NCBI GenBank assembly: GCA_022538095.1
Contig: JAKYXN010000001.1
Coordinates: 1 to 64,000 of the forward strand
Direction of reading: 5' to 3'
Length of the DNA stretch: 64,000 bases
From: Puniceicoccaceae bacterium K14
GTDB lineage: Bacteria; Verrucomicrobiota; Verrucomicrobiia; Opitutales; Opitutaceae
In this document: in pieces, positions 17,612-25,273 of the stretch
Numbering within the stretch: position 1 is the first letter of the stretch
How the letters are laid out: every line of letters begins with the position of its first letter
Position numbers and translations under genes: made by a program
Notes under the pieces: generated by a model
What the model was told of the DNA's origin: nothing
The model's database searches: none
The model's input: only the letters and a program-made list of their open reading frames with translations

Positions 17612-18998
17612 AGCGGGTAATTTCTTTAATGAAGTTCAATCTAATGTCGCCCACCGCACCATTACGCTGTTTTGCAATGATGAGATCTGCTGTGTCTGCT
17701 GCTGTGGAATGATCATCGCCCGCGTCGTCAGGTCGAGCTAAAAGCAGCACCAAATCCGCATCTTGTTCAATAGAACCCGATTCGCGAAGATCTGATAGCT
17801 TAGGTTTACGCTTTTCCTTTTCCGAGTCACGATTTAGCTGACTTAGAACAATGACTGGAACATTTAGTTCCTTCGCCAACCCCTTTAATCCACGAGAAAT
17901 TTCAGCAATTTGTTGTTCCCGCTGCATCTTGGGGTCCGATCCTGAAATAAGCTGCAAATAGTCGACAGCAATTAAGGACATACCTGGGTTCCTAGCGAAA
18001 ATTCTACGAGAGATAGCCCGAAGCTGGTTGATTGTAACTTGGCTCGAATCATCAATCCAGATATTCGCCTCCTTCAACTCTTTAGCCGCTATGGCAAGTC
18101 TCTGTTGCTCTTCCTTATTAACGAAACCCTCACGCAACCGTTGTGAACTCACGCGAGCGCGACCCGTCAGAAGTCGCATCGCCAATTGCTCATGCCCCAT
18201 TTCCAAGCTGAAGACCAGGACACCACGTTTTTCTCCCGTTTCTGGCATAGCTACCGCATCGGCAATATTAAGAGCCAAGCTCGTCTTGCCCATAGATGGA
18301 CGGGCCGCCAAAATTATCATTTCCTGAGGATGCAAACCATGGGTCATTTTATCCAAATCAATGAGACCATAAGAAAGCCCACTCGTATTGCCCTTCCCTG
18401 CCAGTAATTTTTGAACAAGCTTCACAGCCTCATCCACTGATTTCTTCAATGGTTTGGTCGTATCATCGAGTCGATCATCTCCGATCGCGAATATCTCTTT
18501 TTCAATACTATCGATGAGGTTCTCCATACCTCCGTCCTGTTGAGGCTCGTAGCATTTTTGTACCGCTCGCGTTCCCGTGTGGATCAATCGGCGAAGGAGA
18601 TATTTTTCACGAACAACATCTATAAAATAGTTCGCATGCGCCGTTGTCTCGATTCGAGAAGCGATGTCTGTGACATACACAGGGCCACCGACTTCTTGCA
18701 ATTTACCTGCAGAATTTAATTCTTCCGCTAGGATCGTAACATCGAGCATATTACGTTCTTCGAAGACTTTAACGCAAATTTCGAAGATTGTCTGATTCGC
18801 TGAATTATAAAAAGCCTCAGCCGGAAGCTTTTGAGCCTGGCAACGAGAAATAATTTCGGCCGGATCAAGCAAACAACAAGCTATCAAGCCCTTTTCGGAC
18901 TCGACGCTGTTGGGCAATGCGCGGACAGCCATATCTGGAATGGCCACCGCTAAATCATCATTTGCGGAAGTTTCTTTCTTTTTATAAGGCTTAGGCAT
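17592..18998 (-). CDS. dnaB: Replicative DNA helicase
   Basis: A 468-residue DnaB with N-terminal helicase-binding domain (about 25-125; VESEKGLIACCLLDP) and C-terminal RecA-like motor (about 180-465). Walker A is ARPSMGKTSLALNIA, Walker B is MSLIAVDYLQLISG, and the SQLNRDSE and D-L-R-E-S-G-S-I-E-Q-D-A-D motifs are intact. It unwinds the replication fork and acts with SSB, encoded three genes upstream in the same run. No intein or insertion is seen. Confidence 0.96.
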   Translation of the reverse strand: MPKPYKKKETSANDDLAVAIPDMAVRALPNSVESEKGLIACCLLDPAEIISRCQAQKLPAEAFYNSANQTIFEICVKVFEERNMLDVTILAEELNSAGKLQEVGGPVYVTDIASRIETTAHANYFIDVVREKYLLRRLIHTGTRAVQKCYEPQQDGGMENLIDSIEKEIFAIGDDRLDDTTKPLKKSVDEAVKLVQKLLAGKGNTSGLSYGLIDLDKMTHGLHPQEMIILAARPSMGKTSLALNIADAVAMPETGEKRGVLVFSLEMGHEQLAMRLLTGRARVSSQRLREGFVNKEEQQRLAIAAKELKEANIWIDDSSQVTINQLRAISRRIFARNPGMSLIAVDYLQLISGSDPKMQREQQIAEISRGLKGLAKELNVPVIVLSQLNRDSEKEKRKPKLSDLRESGSIEQDADLVLLLARPDDAGDDHSTAADTADLIIAKQRNGAVGDIRLNFIKEITRFENYTE

Positions 18999-19027
18999 CG
19001 TTTAAGCCAAGAAAGCAACCACCACTG

Positions 19028-19519
19028 CTACGACTCATCCGCCGCATCCGCTTCTTCTTGAATCGGATTTTCGGATACAACGTCGAATTTCAATGAAGCC
19101 TCTACTTCAGGATGAACCTTCACAGTTACCGTGTGCTGTCCCAACTCTTTGATTGGATCAGCAAGCTGAATTTGCTTTCTCTCAAGCTTAACGCCGGCTT
19201 CTTCTGTCTTCTCCAAAATATTTGGAACAGTTACCGCACCAAACATCTTGCCAGAATCACCAGTCTTTACCGCTATCGCAAAGCTGAGCGATCCGATTTT
19301 TTCCGCGAGGAACTTCGCATCTTCTAGATTCTTCGCTTCGCGTGATGCACGACGAGTCTTAAGAGCTTCAACCTGCTTACGGTTAGCACGAGTAATTGGG
19401 AGAGCCTTCTTTTGTGGAAGGAGATAGTTGCGAGCGTAGCCAGCCTTTACAACGACTGTATCGCCTTCGGCTCCAAGACCTTCGATTGGTTCAATGAGGA
19501 GAATTTCGCTAGTTGCCAT
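19028..19519 (-). CDS. rplI: 50S ribosomal protein L9
   Basis: A 163-residue L9, a little longer than the usual ~149 because of an acidic tail (QEEADAADES). The N-terminal rRNA-binding signature appears as GLGAEGDTVVVKAGYARNYL with LPQKKA, then a long connecting helix (about 45-75) and the C-terminal domain with KMFGAVTVPNI. It lies between ssb and dnaB; the rpsR gene often found between ssb and rplI is absent. Confidence 0.96.
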   Translation of the reverse strand: MATSEILLIEPIEGLGAEGDTVVVKAGYARNYLLPQKKALPITRANRKQVEALKTRRASREAKNLEDAKFLAEKIGSLSFAIAVKTGDSGKMFGAVTVPNILEKTEEAGVKLERKQIQLADPIKELGQHTVTVKVHPEVEASLKFDVVSENPIQEEADAADES

Positions 19520-19568
19520 GATATTTTAATTTCTACTTTTAAATTTTTTATTCTATTTTGCTGCCGAA

Positions 19569-20027
19569 TCAAAACGGCACATCTTCTTCAATGTCATCGG
19601 AAGCCGGAGACGCTGGACTAGGTTTCGGTGAAGAACTCCCAGTTGAAGATTGCGCAGGGCGATCTGCTGAAGAAGACGAACTCGACTCACCTCTACTACC
19701 GCCACCAAGCAATTGCATATTTTCAAGGACCACCTTGAGCTTGCTTCTCTTTTCGCCTTCTTTCGACTCCCATGTATCCAACTTCAGACGACCTTCAACA
19801 AACAATGGCCCGCCCTTAGTAACGTACTTGGAAATTACTTCCGCTTGTCTTCCCCAAGCTTCTACATCAACAAAAGTCGTCTCTTCTCGATTTCCGCCAG
19901 AATCATCGCGAAACACGCGATTGATAGCCATACCGAATGCGCAAACAGGAGTTCCTTTCGGAGTGACACGCAATTCGGGGTCTCTCGTAAGATTCCCCAT
20001 CAACTGGACTTTGTTATAGTTAGGCAT
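19569..20027 (-). CDS. ssb: Single-stranded DNA-binding protein
   Basis: A 152-residue SSB. The OB fold spans about residues 1-108 (MPNYNKVQLMGNLTRDPELR; FVDVEAWGRQAEVISKYVTK), followed by a flexible Ser-rich linker and the conserved acidic protein-interaction tip DDIEEDVPF. It protects ssDNA and recruits replication and repair proteins. It is 19 bases after rpsF and 49 bases before rplI. Confidence 0.96.
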   Translation of the reverse strand: MPNYNKVQLMGNLTRDPELRVTPKGTPVCAFGMAINRVFRDDSGGNREETTFVDVEAWGRQAEVISKYVTKGGPLFVEGRLKLDTWESKEGEKRSKLKVVLENMQLLGGGSRGESSSSSSADRPAQSSTGSSSPKPSPASPASDDIEEDVPF

Positions 20028-20046
20028 GAGAAAACGGAGTGCCTAA

Positions 20047-20343
20047 TTACGCTTTTTGAATCATCTTGTGAGACACAAGAGTATTCAATTGGAGAGCTTC
20101 CAATACAGCTGCAGGGAAATTTGCAGTTCCCGTTGCCAAAAATTGCACGTAGTTTCCAGCAGTGTAACGGCGATCCGCCGCACGCTCGAAATCGCTCTTG
20201 CCGAGGTCCTCGACCCCTGTTACTTCGCCGCCCGCAGCAACGAGCTCTGCCTTAAGACCTTCAATAAGTTCTTCAGGAGTCTCTTCGCGATTGCGCGTAT
20301 CCAGAATAAAGGTAGCTTTGTAGTTGAATGTTGTTTCAGTCAT
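20047..20343 (-). CDS. rpsF: 30S ribosomal protein S6
   Basis: A 98-residue S6 with the alpha-beta sandwich pattern: an initial strand FNYKATFILDTRN, a helix with EELIEGLKAELVAAGG, then RRYTAGNYVQFLA. It binds 16S rRNA, normally paired with S18. Its first codons overlap the end of pth by eight bases, which suggests translational coupling. No rpsR lies in this cluster. Confidence 0.93.
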   Translation of the reverse strand: MTETTFNYKATFILDTRNREETPEELIEGLKAELVAAGGEVTGVEDLGKSDFERAADRRYTAGNYVQFLATGTANFPAAVLEALQLNTLVSHKMIQKA

Positions 20344-20923
20344 CGTTCTTGATTCGTTTGTTAATGTGTATCATTGCCTTTTCTGGACCGTCGAACAACA
20401 AGCGTTCGATACAATCGATGTATTGATCCATTGAAGCATTTATCTTAAAAATTTCTTCGTCTTTAAACTTTCCTAACACAAAATCAGCGAGGTCAATCTC
20501 TGGAGGAGCCTTTGGTCCAATACCGATTCGTAATCGAGTAAAGACAGGATGAATACGGTTAATTATATCGAGCATACCGTTATGCCCTCCAGCGCTTCCT
20601 TTGAGACTCACTTTCCGCTGGCCAAGCTCTATGTTCATTTCGTCGTAAATGACGATTATCTCCACAGGGGGGATTTTATAAAAACTAGATACTTTTTGCA
20701 GACACGCACCACTTAGGTTCATGAAAGCTCCTGGTTTTAACAATAGAATCTTCTGCCCCCTAATATTGACGGAGGTTAAAGAACTCTTGAAGGACCTTTC
20801 CTTTTTCCAATCGGCTGCGTTCTGCTTGCTCGCAAAATTGTCGACGATTTGGAACCCAATATTGTGCCGCGTACCTTCATACTCGGCCCCTGGATTTCCT
20901 AGTCCAACAATTAGACGATACAT
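20336..20923 (-). CDS. pth: Peptidyl-tRNA hydrolase
   Basis: A 195-residue Pth that recycles peptidyl-tRNA. The active-site set is visible: the N-terminal VGLGNPGAEYEGTRHNIGF with the catalytic His, the M-N-L-S-G segment, IVIYDEMNIELGQ with the catalytic Asp, and GSAGGHNGMLDII. It follows rplY by 83 bases, the common rplY-pth order, and overlaps rpsF. Confidence 0.95.
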   Translation of the reverse strand: MYRLIVGLGNPGAEYEGTRHNIGFQIVDNFASKQNAADWKKERSFKSSLTSVNIRGQKILLLKPGAFMNLSGACLQKVSSFYKIPPVEIIVIYDEMNIELGQRKVSLKGSAGGHNGMLDIINRIHPVFTRLRIGIGPKAPPEIDLADFVLGKFKDEEIFKINASMDQYIDCIERLLFDGPEKAMIHINKRIKNDD

Positions 20924-21006
20924 TTGCCTATCGCGTTAGGAATAAACTTTTGAAAGAACAAAAAAGTAAGTCGCCCATGAAGTTAGGACGACTCACAAAG
21001 AAAAAA

Positions 21007-21561
21007 TTACTTAGCAACGGAGTAAACCGGCTGCTCTGGATGGTCGAGGTAAGTTACGCCATCGATAGCTGGAAGAGACTTCACATGGAAGGAATCACCA
21101 ACCTTTAGCTCAGAAACGTCTGCTTCAACGAACTCGGGAATATCCTTAGATGAGCAGCGAACATGAACAGCTTGTAGAACGTACTCAAGTGTACCCCCTT
21201 CAGTTTTAACACCAAAAGCTTCTCCTGTTGGGTGAACTGGCACGGCGACTTTGATAAGCTCGCCCTCTGCGACTTCGTGGAAATCGATGTGCAAGTACTT
21301 GTCGGTTACTGAATGTCTTTGAACTCCTTTAATGATAGAAGTCTTAGAGTCGCCACCTTCACTCTTCAGCTGAACAACTGGAGAATTATTGCCGAGTTCT
21401 TTCAATGCTATACGAAAGTCAGAAGCGTCGATGTAAAGGTTTACTGGCTCCTTAGTCTTTCCGTAAACGACTGCAGGGATTTTACCTTCTCTACGAAGGC
21501 GTTTTGAAGAAGAAGTACCCGCTGTTTCGCGAGAATAGGCGTTAATTGTTAGCTGTTTCAT
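21007..21561 (-). CDS. rplY: 50S ribosomal protein L25 / general stress protein Ctc
   Basis: A 184-residue L25 of the long CTC type. It has an N-terminal 5S-rRNA-binding domain (about 1-92; SSKRLRREGKIPAVVYGKTK and a later H-I-D-F-H-E-V) and a C-terminal TL5-like beta domain (about 95-184; V-P-V-H-P-T-G-E-A-x-G-V-K-x-E-G-G). It is the first protein gene after tRNA-Asn on this strand. Its leader contains a small hairpin at 21582-21605. Confidence 0.95.
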   Translation of the reverse strand: MKQLTINAYSRETAGTSSSKRLRREGKIPAVVYGKTKEPVNLYIDASDFRIALKELGNNSPVVQLKSEGGDSKTSIIKGVQRHSVTDKYLHIDFHEVAEGELIKVAVPVHPTGEAFGVKTEGGTLEYVLQAVHVRCSSKDIPEFVEADVSELKVGDSFHVKSLPAIDGVTYLDHPEQPVYSVAK

Positions 21562-21581
21562 TTGTCGAGAAATTGGTAGTG

Positions 21582-21605
21582 TCTCTCATCAGTCCTTTTG
21601 AGAGA
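21582..21605 (-). promoter_or_regulatory. Leader hairpin upstream of rplY
   Basis: TCTCTCA and TGAGAGA form a 7-bp stem with a 10-base loop reading AAAGGACTGA on the minus strand, ending about 20 bases before the rplY start codon. It could be an autoregulatory leader element, but this is only structural inference. Confidence 0.3.
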
Positions 21606-21760
21606 AGCGAGGAAAGTAAGGAGCGACCAAAGGAAATCAATAAAAACTTTCGTCAATAATAATCTTTTATTCTCAATCCTAAGAAAACCGACACGCATTC
21701 GATTAAGTATCAAGTAGTACTGACTTTTCGAAAGTTCTAGAAAACTCCTTGTCCTAGAAT

Positions 21761-21784
21761 AAAAAAAGACCGTAACCACGGTCT
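21761..21784 (-). terminator. Rho-independent terminator after tRNA-Asn
   Basis: On the minus strand AGACCGT (21784-21778) pairs with ACGGTCT (21773-21767) around GGTT, and seven T follow. It lies 12 bases past the tRNA 3' end. Confidence 0.85.
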
Positions 21785-21796
21785 TGAAAATTAAAA

Positions 21797-21871
<75 letters not shown>

Positions 21872-22119
21872 GTGATGGGGTGTGAAAAAGGCGTCTCTAC
21901 TTCGCTTTGTCAACTCTTAGATTTAAATAAAACAAAAAACTTTTTCTCCGCCGAAATTACACAAATTCGCGAATCCGCAATGGCTCTTAGTAGGACAAAT
22001 AGTGTGACGGCGTTTTTCCAATGGCACCTGTTATTTATCCTTAAATTCTTAACATCTGATTCAGATAACCCGTCTGGAAGCCGTAAAAGAGAGTGTGAGA
22101 GTTATCTCTAGTCAGAAAA

Positions 22120-22365
22120 ATGCCAATCACATCGACAAAACCCAATTCAGGTCCAGTTGAGCCAAGAACCTTGGCTGAGATCATTGAAAACAAGAAGGAA
22201 CTTCTCGAACACGCTAAGAAGAAGCGCGAGACAGGAAGCGAATCCTACAGTTCGTCCAAGCTTATCCACATGGACGCCTTCATCACCGAACTCACAAGTA
22301 CCATAGATGAGTTGGCGGATATCCGTGCAAAGATGAGTAAAGCTTGGGAAAATCGAGAAGCGTAG
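22120..22365 (+). CDS. Small hypothetical protein, helical
   Basis: An 81-residue frame starting at an ATG after a 250-base stretch free of other genes. The product has a Pro/Ser-rich start and two charged helices (about 18-36 ENKKELLEHAKKKRE and 50-78 DAFITELTSTIDELADIRAK), with no cysteine, signal peptide or known motif. The heptad-like spacing of hydrophobics would suit a coiled coil. There is no Shine-Dalgarno, as is usual in this window. I do not recognise a family; it is called because the frame is clean and composition is protein-like. Confidence 0.5.
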   Translation: MPITSTKPNSGPVEPRTLAEIIENKKELLEHAKKKRETGSESYSSSKLIHMDAFITELTSTIDELADIRAKMSKAWENREA

Positions 22366-22402
22366 CAAACGCCTCTCAATAACTTACGACTTGTTCAAAC
22401 TA

Positions 22403-23881
22403 CTAACGTTCTAGCACTCTGACTCGATAGAATTCAGACTCCTCAGTCTGATTTTCCTCATCGATCTCAAATTGAATTTCGTTTTCACCGTGCGGTAATG
22501 ATCGGATCGAATGTCCGTGCCCTTTTATCGCACCCCAATTCTCTAAATCCGTACTTGTTTCAATTTGATAATTAGAAAGAGCTGCTGCCTTAATTGCCAG
22601 CTCAAGTCCAGATTCAGAATTTTGTATGGCGATCTCGCTTCTAGACTCTGCGCTCTGAGGATCCGTATGGTTAAGGTATTCCAGATAATTAGAGTCTCCA
22701 TCAAGATCCGGATCAACATCCCTTCCTATGACTAGAGGATCTGTAACGTCTTCAAAATTCGAAACGATCCATTCATCGAAGGCTTCGTAATCAACTAAGG
22801 CTTCCTCAATCCAACTCTGAATCAGACTCATTCCCGATAGATCCAGCTCTGCTGTCGCCAATGGCGGCATTCGGGTAACATCCCCTAATACAGCCAATCG
22901 TTGCCACATTAGAGACTTACTAGCATCTCCCCGGACAACGATTTTCACATCTGCCGCAACTCCATTTTCTGCCGGGTCCTCATCTATGATGTCCATATTC
23001 GTCAGAAACGTAGTTGAACGAGCATCCCAAGTATTGTTTTCGAGGGGGCCAAGCGGTTCGTGGCAATAAGCGCAATTTACGGCTAAGTAGGATCGAGCAC
23101 GATGATTCAAACTAGCTGTCTCATCATCGGCAGATGAATAGTAAGGCAATGAATCTGGGTCCGGAATCTCACTGTCAAAATAACCATCTTCATCCAGGTA
23201 AGTGATGATGTTTTGCATGACACCATCAAACATAGCTTCTCTATTTAGCTGCGGTGTGTTGAAGCTCAAAGCAAACCCAGATGAGGAAACATGGCAGGTC
23301 AAACAGTCGGAGCGACTGGGAATCGTCCAATCTAAAGTCTCCACTTGCCCCTCTATTTCTACATCTATGGGAAAGGTGTAATCGTTATTATCCACCAAAG
23401 TAGCATCTGTTCCATCCTCATCCCAAACATAACTTACTCCAAAAATACCGAAACGATTCTTCACCAAAAATCGCGTCTCTAATCGAGTTACGCCCTGTTC
23501 GGGTTCCCCTCGAACAATCGCCATATCAAAATGCTTTACCCAAATAGTCCCTGTTGGGAATGACCACCTTCCCTCAGCTGCAAAGGTAATTGTCTCACCA
23601 AATGGCACATAAACCCAACGACTCTTGATCGCGTAATCAGACCAGAAATTAACATTTGGCGCGTAAGCAACGACTCCCGGAGCAGGAGTTAGAGTTTCGA
23701 GATCAGAAAAGAAATTCGTACCACTTAATTTCTCAGGCCAACCAGTGGCAAACTCGCCTACTATAATATCTTGATTGTCAATCCGTTCAGCCTGCAAAAA
23801 GGAAGGCAAACAGACACAGGCGGCTACTATCGCGAAAAGCTTTTTCACGCTGCTCAAATAATTTTCAACAAATTCGATCAT
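22403..23881 (-). CDS. Exported diheme cytochrome c-like protein (SO2930/HNE_0200-like)
   Basis: A 492-residue protein with an N-terminal export signal (KKLFAIVAACVCLPSFLQA; a GTG at 23848 is an alternative start that shortens the leader). Two haem-binding C-x-x-C-H motifs are present: CLTCH (193-197) and CAYCH (270-274). The P-A-P-G-V-V-x-Y and W-S-F-P-x-G-T-x-W-V-K-H-F segments match a family annotated as SO2930-type diheme cytochromes. A D-x-D-x-D-G-D-S calcium-type repeat near 400 leads into a C-terminal beta domain often seen in Opitutia exported proteins. It probably acts in periplasmic or surface redox chemistry; the partner is unknown. Confidence 0.8.
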   Translation of the reverse strand: MIEFVENYLSSVKKLFAIVAACVCLPSFLQAERIDNQDIIVGEFATGWPEKLSGTNFFSDLETLTPAPGVVAYAPNVNFWSDYAIKSRWVYVPFGETITFAAEGRWSFPTGTIWVKHFDMAIVRGEPEQGVTRLETRFLVKNRFGIFGVSYVWDEDGTDATLVDNNDYTFPIDVEIEGQVETLDWTIPSRSDCLTCHVSSSGFALSFNTPQLNREAMFDGVMQNIITYLDEDGYFDSEIPDPDSLPYYSSADDETASLNHRARSYLAVNCAYCHEPLGPLENNTWDARSTTFLTNMDIIDEDPAENGVAADVKIVVRGDASKSLMWQRLAVLGDVTRMPPLATAELDLSGMSLIQSWIEEALVDYEAFDEWIVSNFEDVTDPLVIGRDVDPDLDGDSNYLEYLNHTDPQSAESRSEIAIQNSESGLELAIKAAALSNYQIETSTDLENWGAIKGHGHSIRSLPHGENEIQFEIDEENQTEESEFYRVRVLER

Positions 23882-24254
23882 ACTATATATAAGTGGAATA
23901 ACAATGCGTCCAAATCAACGGATGGCTTTATTCTTGATCGCCAACCAACTGCTTCACTTGAGCACGGCACCCAAGCTTCCGTACTCACCCGTCCCTTAAC
24001 GACAACTTACCGCGATAGTCTTTAATGAGATCCGAAGTAAACAAAGTCCGGGGAGGCAGGATAATGGGGTAAAGTCATTCATGTTTGTGTAAGACAGATA
24101 AAACCTCAAAAGGTCCTTTTTAGGGCAATAATGACTGATGAATCAGTTCGAATTTCAACGCAATCCATTCCGCTAAATTAATTGTGACATAGCTTAAAAT
24201 CACAATGCCTATATTTAATCACTTATTAAGAACTGGAACGCCCAATTTGAAGCC
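23882..24254. other. Gene-free stretch between the cytochrome-like gene and the thioesterase
   Basis: I see no supportable gene here in 373 bases. The left edge (TATATATA near the cytochrome start) is likely its promoter. At 24181-24206 an inverted repeat ATTGTGA / TCACAAT with a 12-base spacer lies about 50 bases past the thioesterase stop; it could be a hairpin tail of that gene, although no T run follows. Confidence 0.4.
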
Positions 24255-24662
24255 TCAAGAAAACCGCTCGATGAAAGACGCCGGAAGCATTGTGATCTTA
24301 TTAGCCTCATAATCGAAAGCTCCCATCACAGTTTTACCCGTAGCAGCGACTACTTGATCCGATTTCTTCAGAACCGAATACTCCATCACAAAACGTACAC
24401 GGCCTACGTCACAGATCTTCACTTCAACCCCTAACTCCTCACCCAACCCAATCTGAGCTTTATACTTAAGCTGAGCCTCTGACATTATCAGGCTGACACC
24501 CTCTCCAATATCCATTTCGGACAAACCTGAATTCTGTAGAAAACGAATTCTAGCTTCATGAAAAAATAGCAGAAATCGATCATTTCCCACATGATTCCCA
24601 TAGTTCAAATCGCCCACAGTGACCTTTATGTTCGTTCTAAACGTGTCGTTCGCACTCATCAT
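24255..24662 (-). CDS. Acyl-CoA thioesterase, hotdog fold (4HBT family)
   Basis: A 135-residue single hotdog domain. The active-site region VGDLNYGNHVGNDRFLLFFHEAR resembles the D-x-x-x-H-x-N-N motif of 4-hydroxybenzoyl-CoA thioesterase/YbgC-type enzymes. It should hydrolyse a short or medium acyl-CoA in the cytoplasm; the physiological substrate is unknown. It is encoded alone. The start is taken at the first ATG, though the second (one codon in) is equally possible. Confidence 0.82.
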   Translation of the reverse strand: MMSANDTFRTNIKVTVGDLNYGNHVGNDRFLLFFHEARIRFLQNSGLSEMDIGEGVSLIMSEAQLKYKAQIGLGEELGVEVKICDVGRVRFVMEYSVLKKSDQVVAATGKTVMGAFDYEANKITMLPASFIERFS

Positions 24663-24717
24663 TCACAGAGGATTTTGTTTACGGTTCGGTGGCGAGCGTT
24701 TTTCCACTTTCAATTTA

Positions 24718-24750
24718 CAAAAAAAGGCTGCCGTAATTCAAACGGCAGCC
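24718..24750 (-). terminator. Rho-independent terminator for the 69-residue protein gene
   Basis: GGCTGCCGT and ACGGCAGCC (24726-24750) form a perfect 9-bp stem with a 7-base loop. On the minus strand a run of seven T follows. Confidence 0.9.
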
Positions 24751-24776
24751 TACGAAATTAGCATCAGATTGGGCAG

Positions 24777-24986
24777 CTAAGCCTTTTCATCTAAATACTG
24801 TCCTACCGTCTCAGAACGATTCTGCTCAAAACTCGACGAAGACGATTGGTTCTCACCAGTTCCTGTATCGCTTGCCGTAGCTGACGGTTGTGCCGCATTT
24901 AGAGTTTCCGTACCTTGAGTCGGTGCACGATTGTGCAATTCGTTGAACGTTGCTGATACCATATGTGCGACAGGTGGAAATTCCAT
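24777..24986 (-). CDS. Small orphan protein, Ser/Thr/Gln-rich, with strong expression signals
   Basis: A 69-residue product with no cysteine, signal peptide or membrane segment and a low-complexity middle (about 28-55, rich in S, T, G, N and Q) that is likely disordered. I do not recognise it. It is nevertheless a convincing gene: AAGGAG lies about 10 bases before the ATG (one of the very few real Shine-Dalgarno sequences in this window), a promoter-like TTTACA-N18-TATTAT sits upstream, and a strong terminator ends it 27 bases past the stop. It is monocistronic. Confidence 0.7.
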   Translation of the reverse strand: MEFPPVAHMVSATFNELHNRAPTQGTETLNAAQPSATASDTGTGENQSSSSSFEQNRSETVGQYLDEKA

Positions 24987-25047
24987 ATTAACTTTCTCCT
25001 TTTTATTGTTGTTGCTTTCCCCGAACGGGCGATGTCGAGGATCACAT

Positions 25048-25077
25048 ATAATAACAGTTTGAGATCAGAAATGTAAA
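25048..25077 (-). promoter_or_regulatory. Predicted sigma-70-type promoter of the 69-residue protein gene
   Basis: On the minus strand TTTACA (25077-25072) and TATTAT (25053-25048) are separated by 18 bases, about 60 bases before the start codon. The AAGGAG ribosome-binding site is at 25002-24997. Confidence 0.55.
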
Positions 25078-25273
25078 TAGAGTCCATCTCGCATTCTCAG
25101 TGCCATTCCTTAGATTCCTGCGCTGAGTCATCGTGCAAGAAGATCCCCTAGCAATGATTTCGCAGACAATCGCCCTATCCGCTTGAACCTTTGCTCCTCA
25201 TTAGCCAAAAAGCCTATTCGCTTAAACCCAACAAATTTAAGCGGCTGAAAATTTCTAAATTTCTATTCAACAA

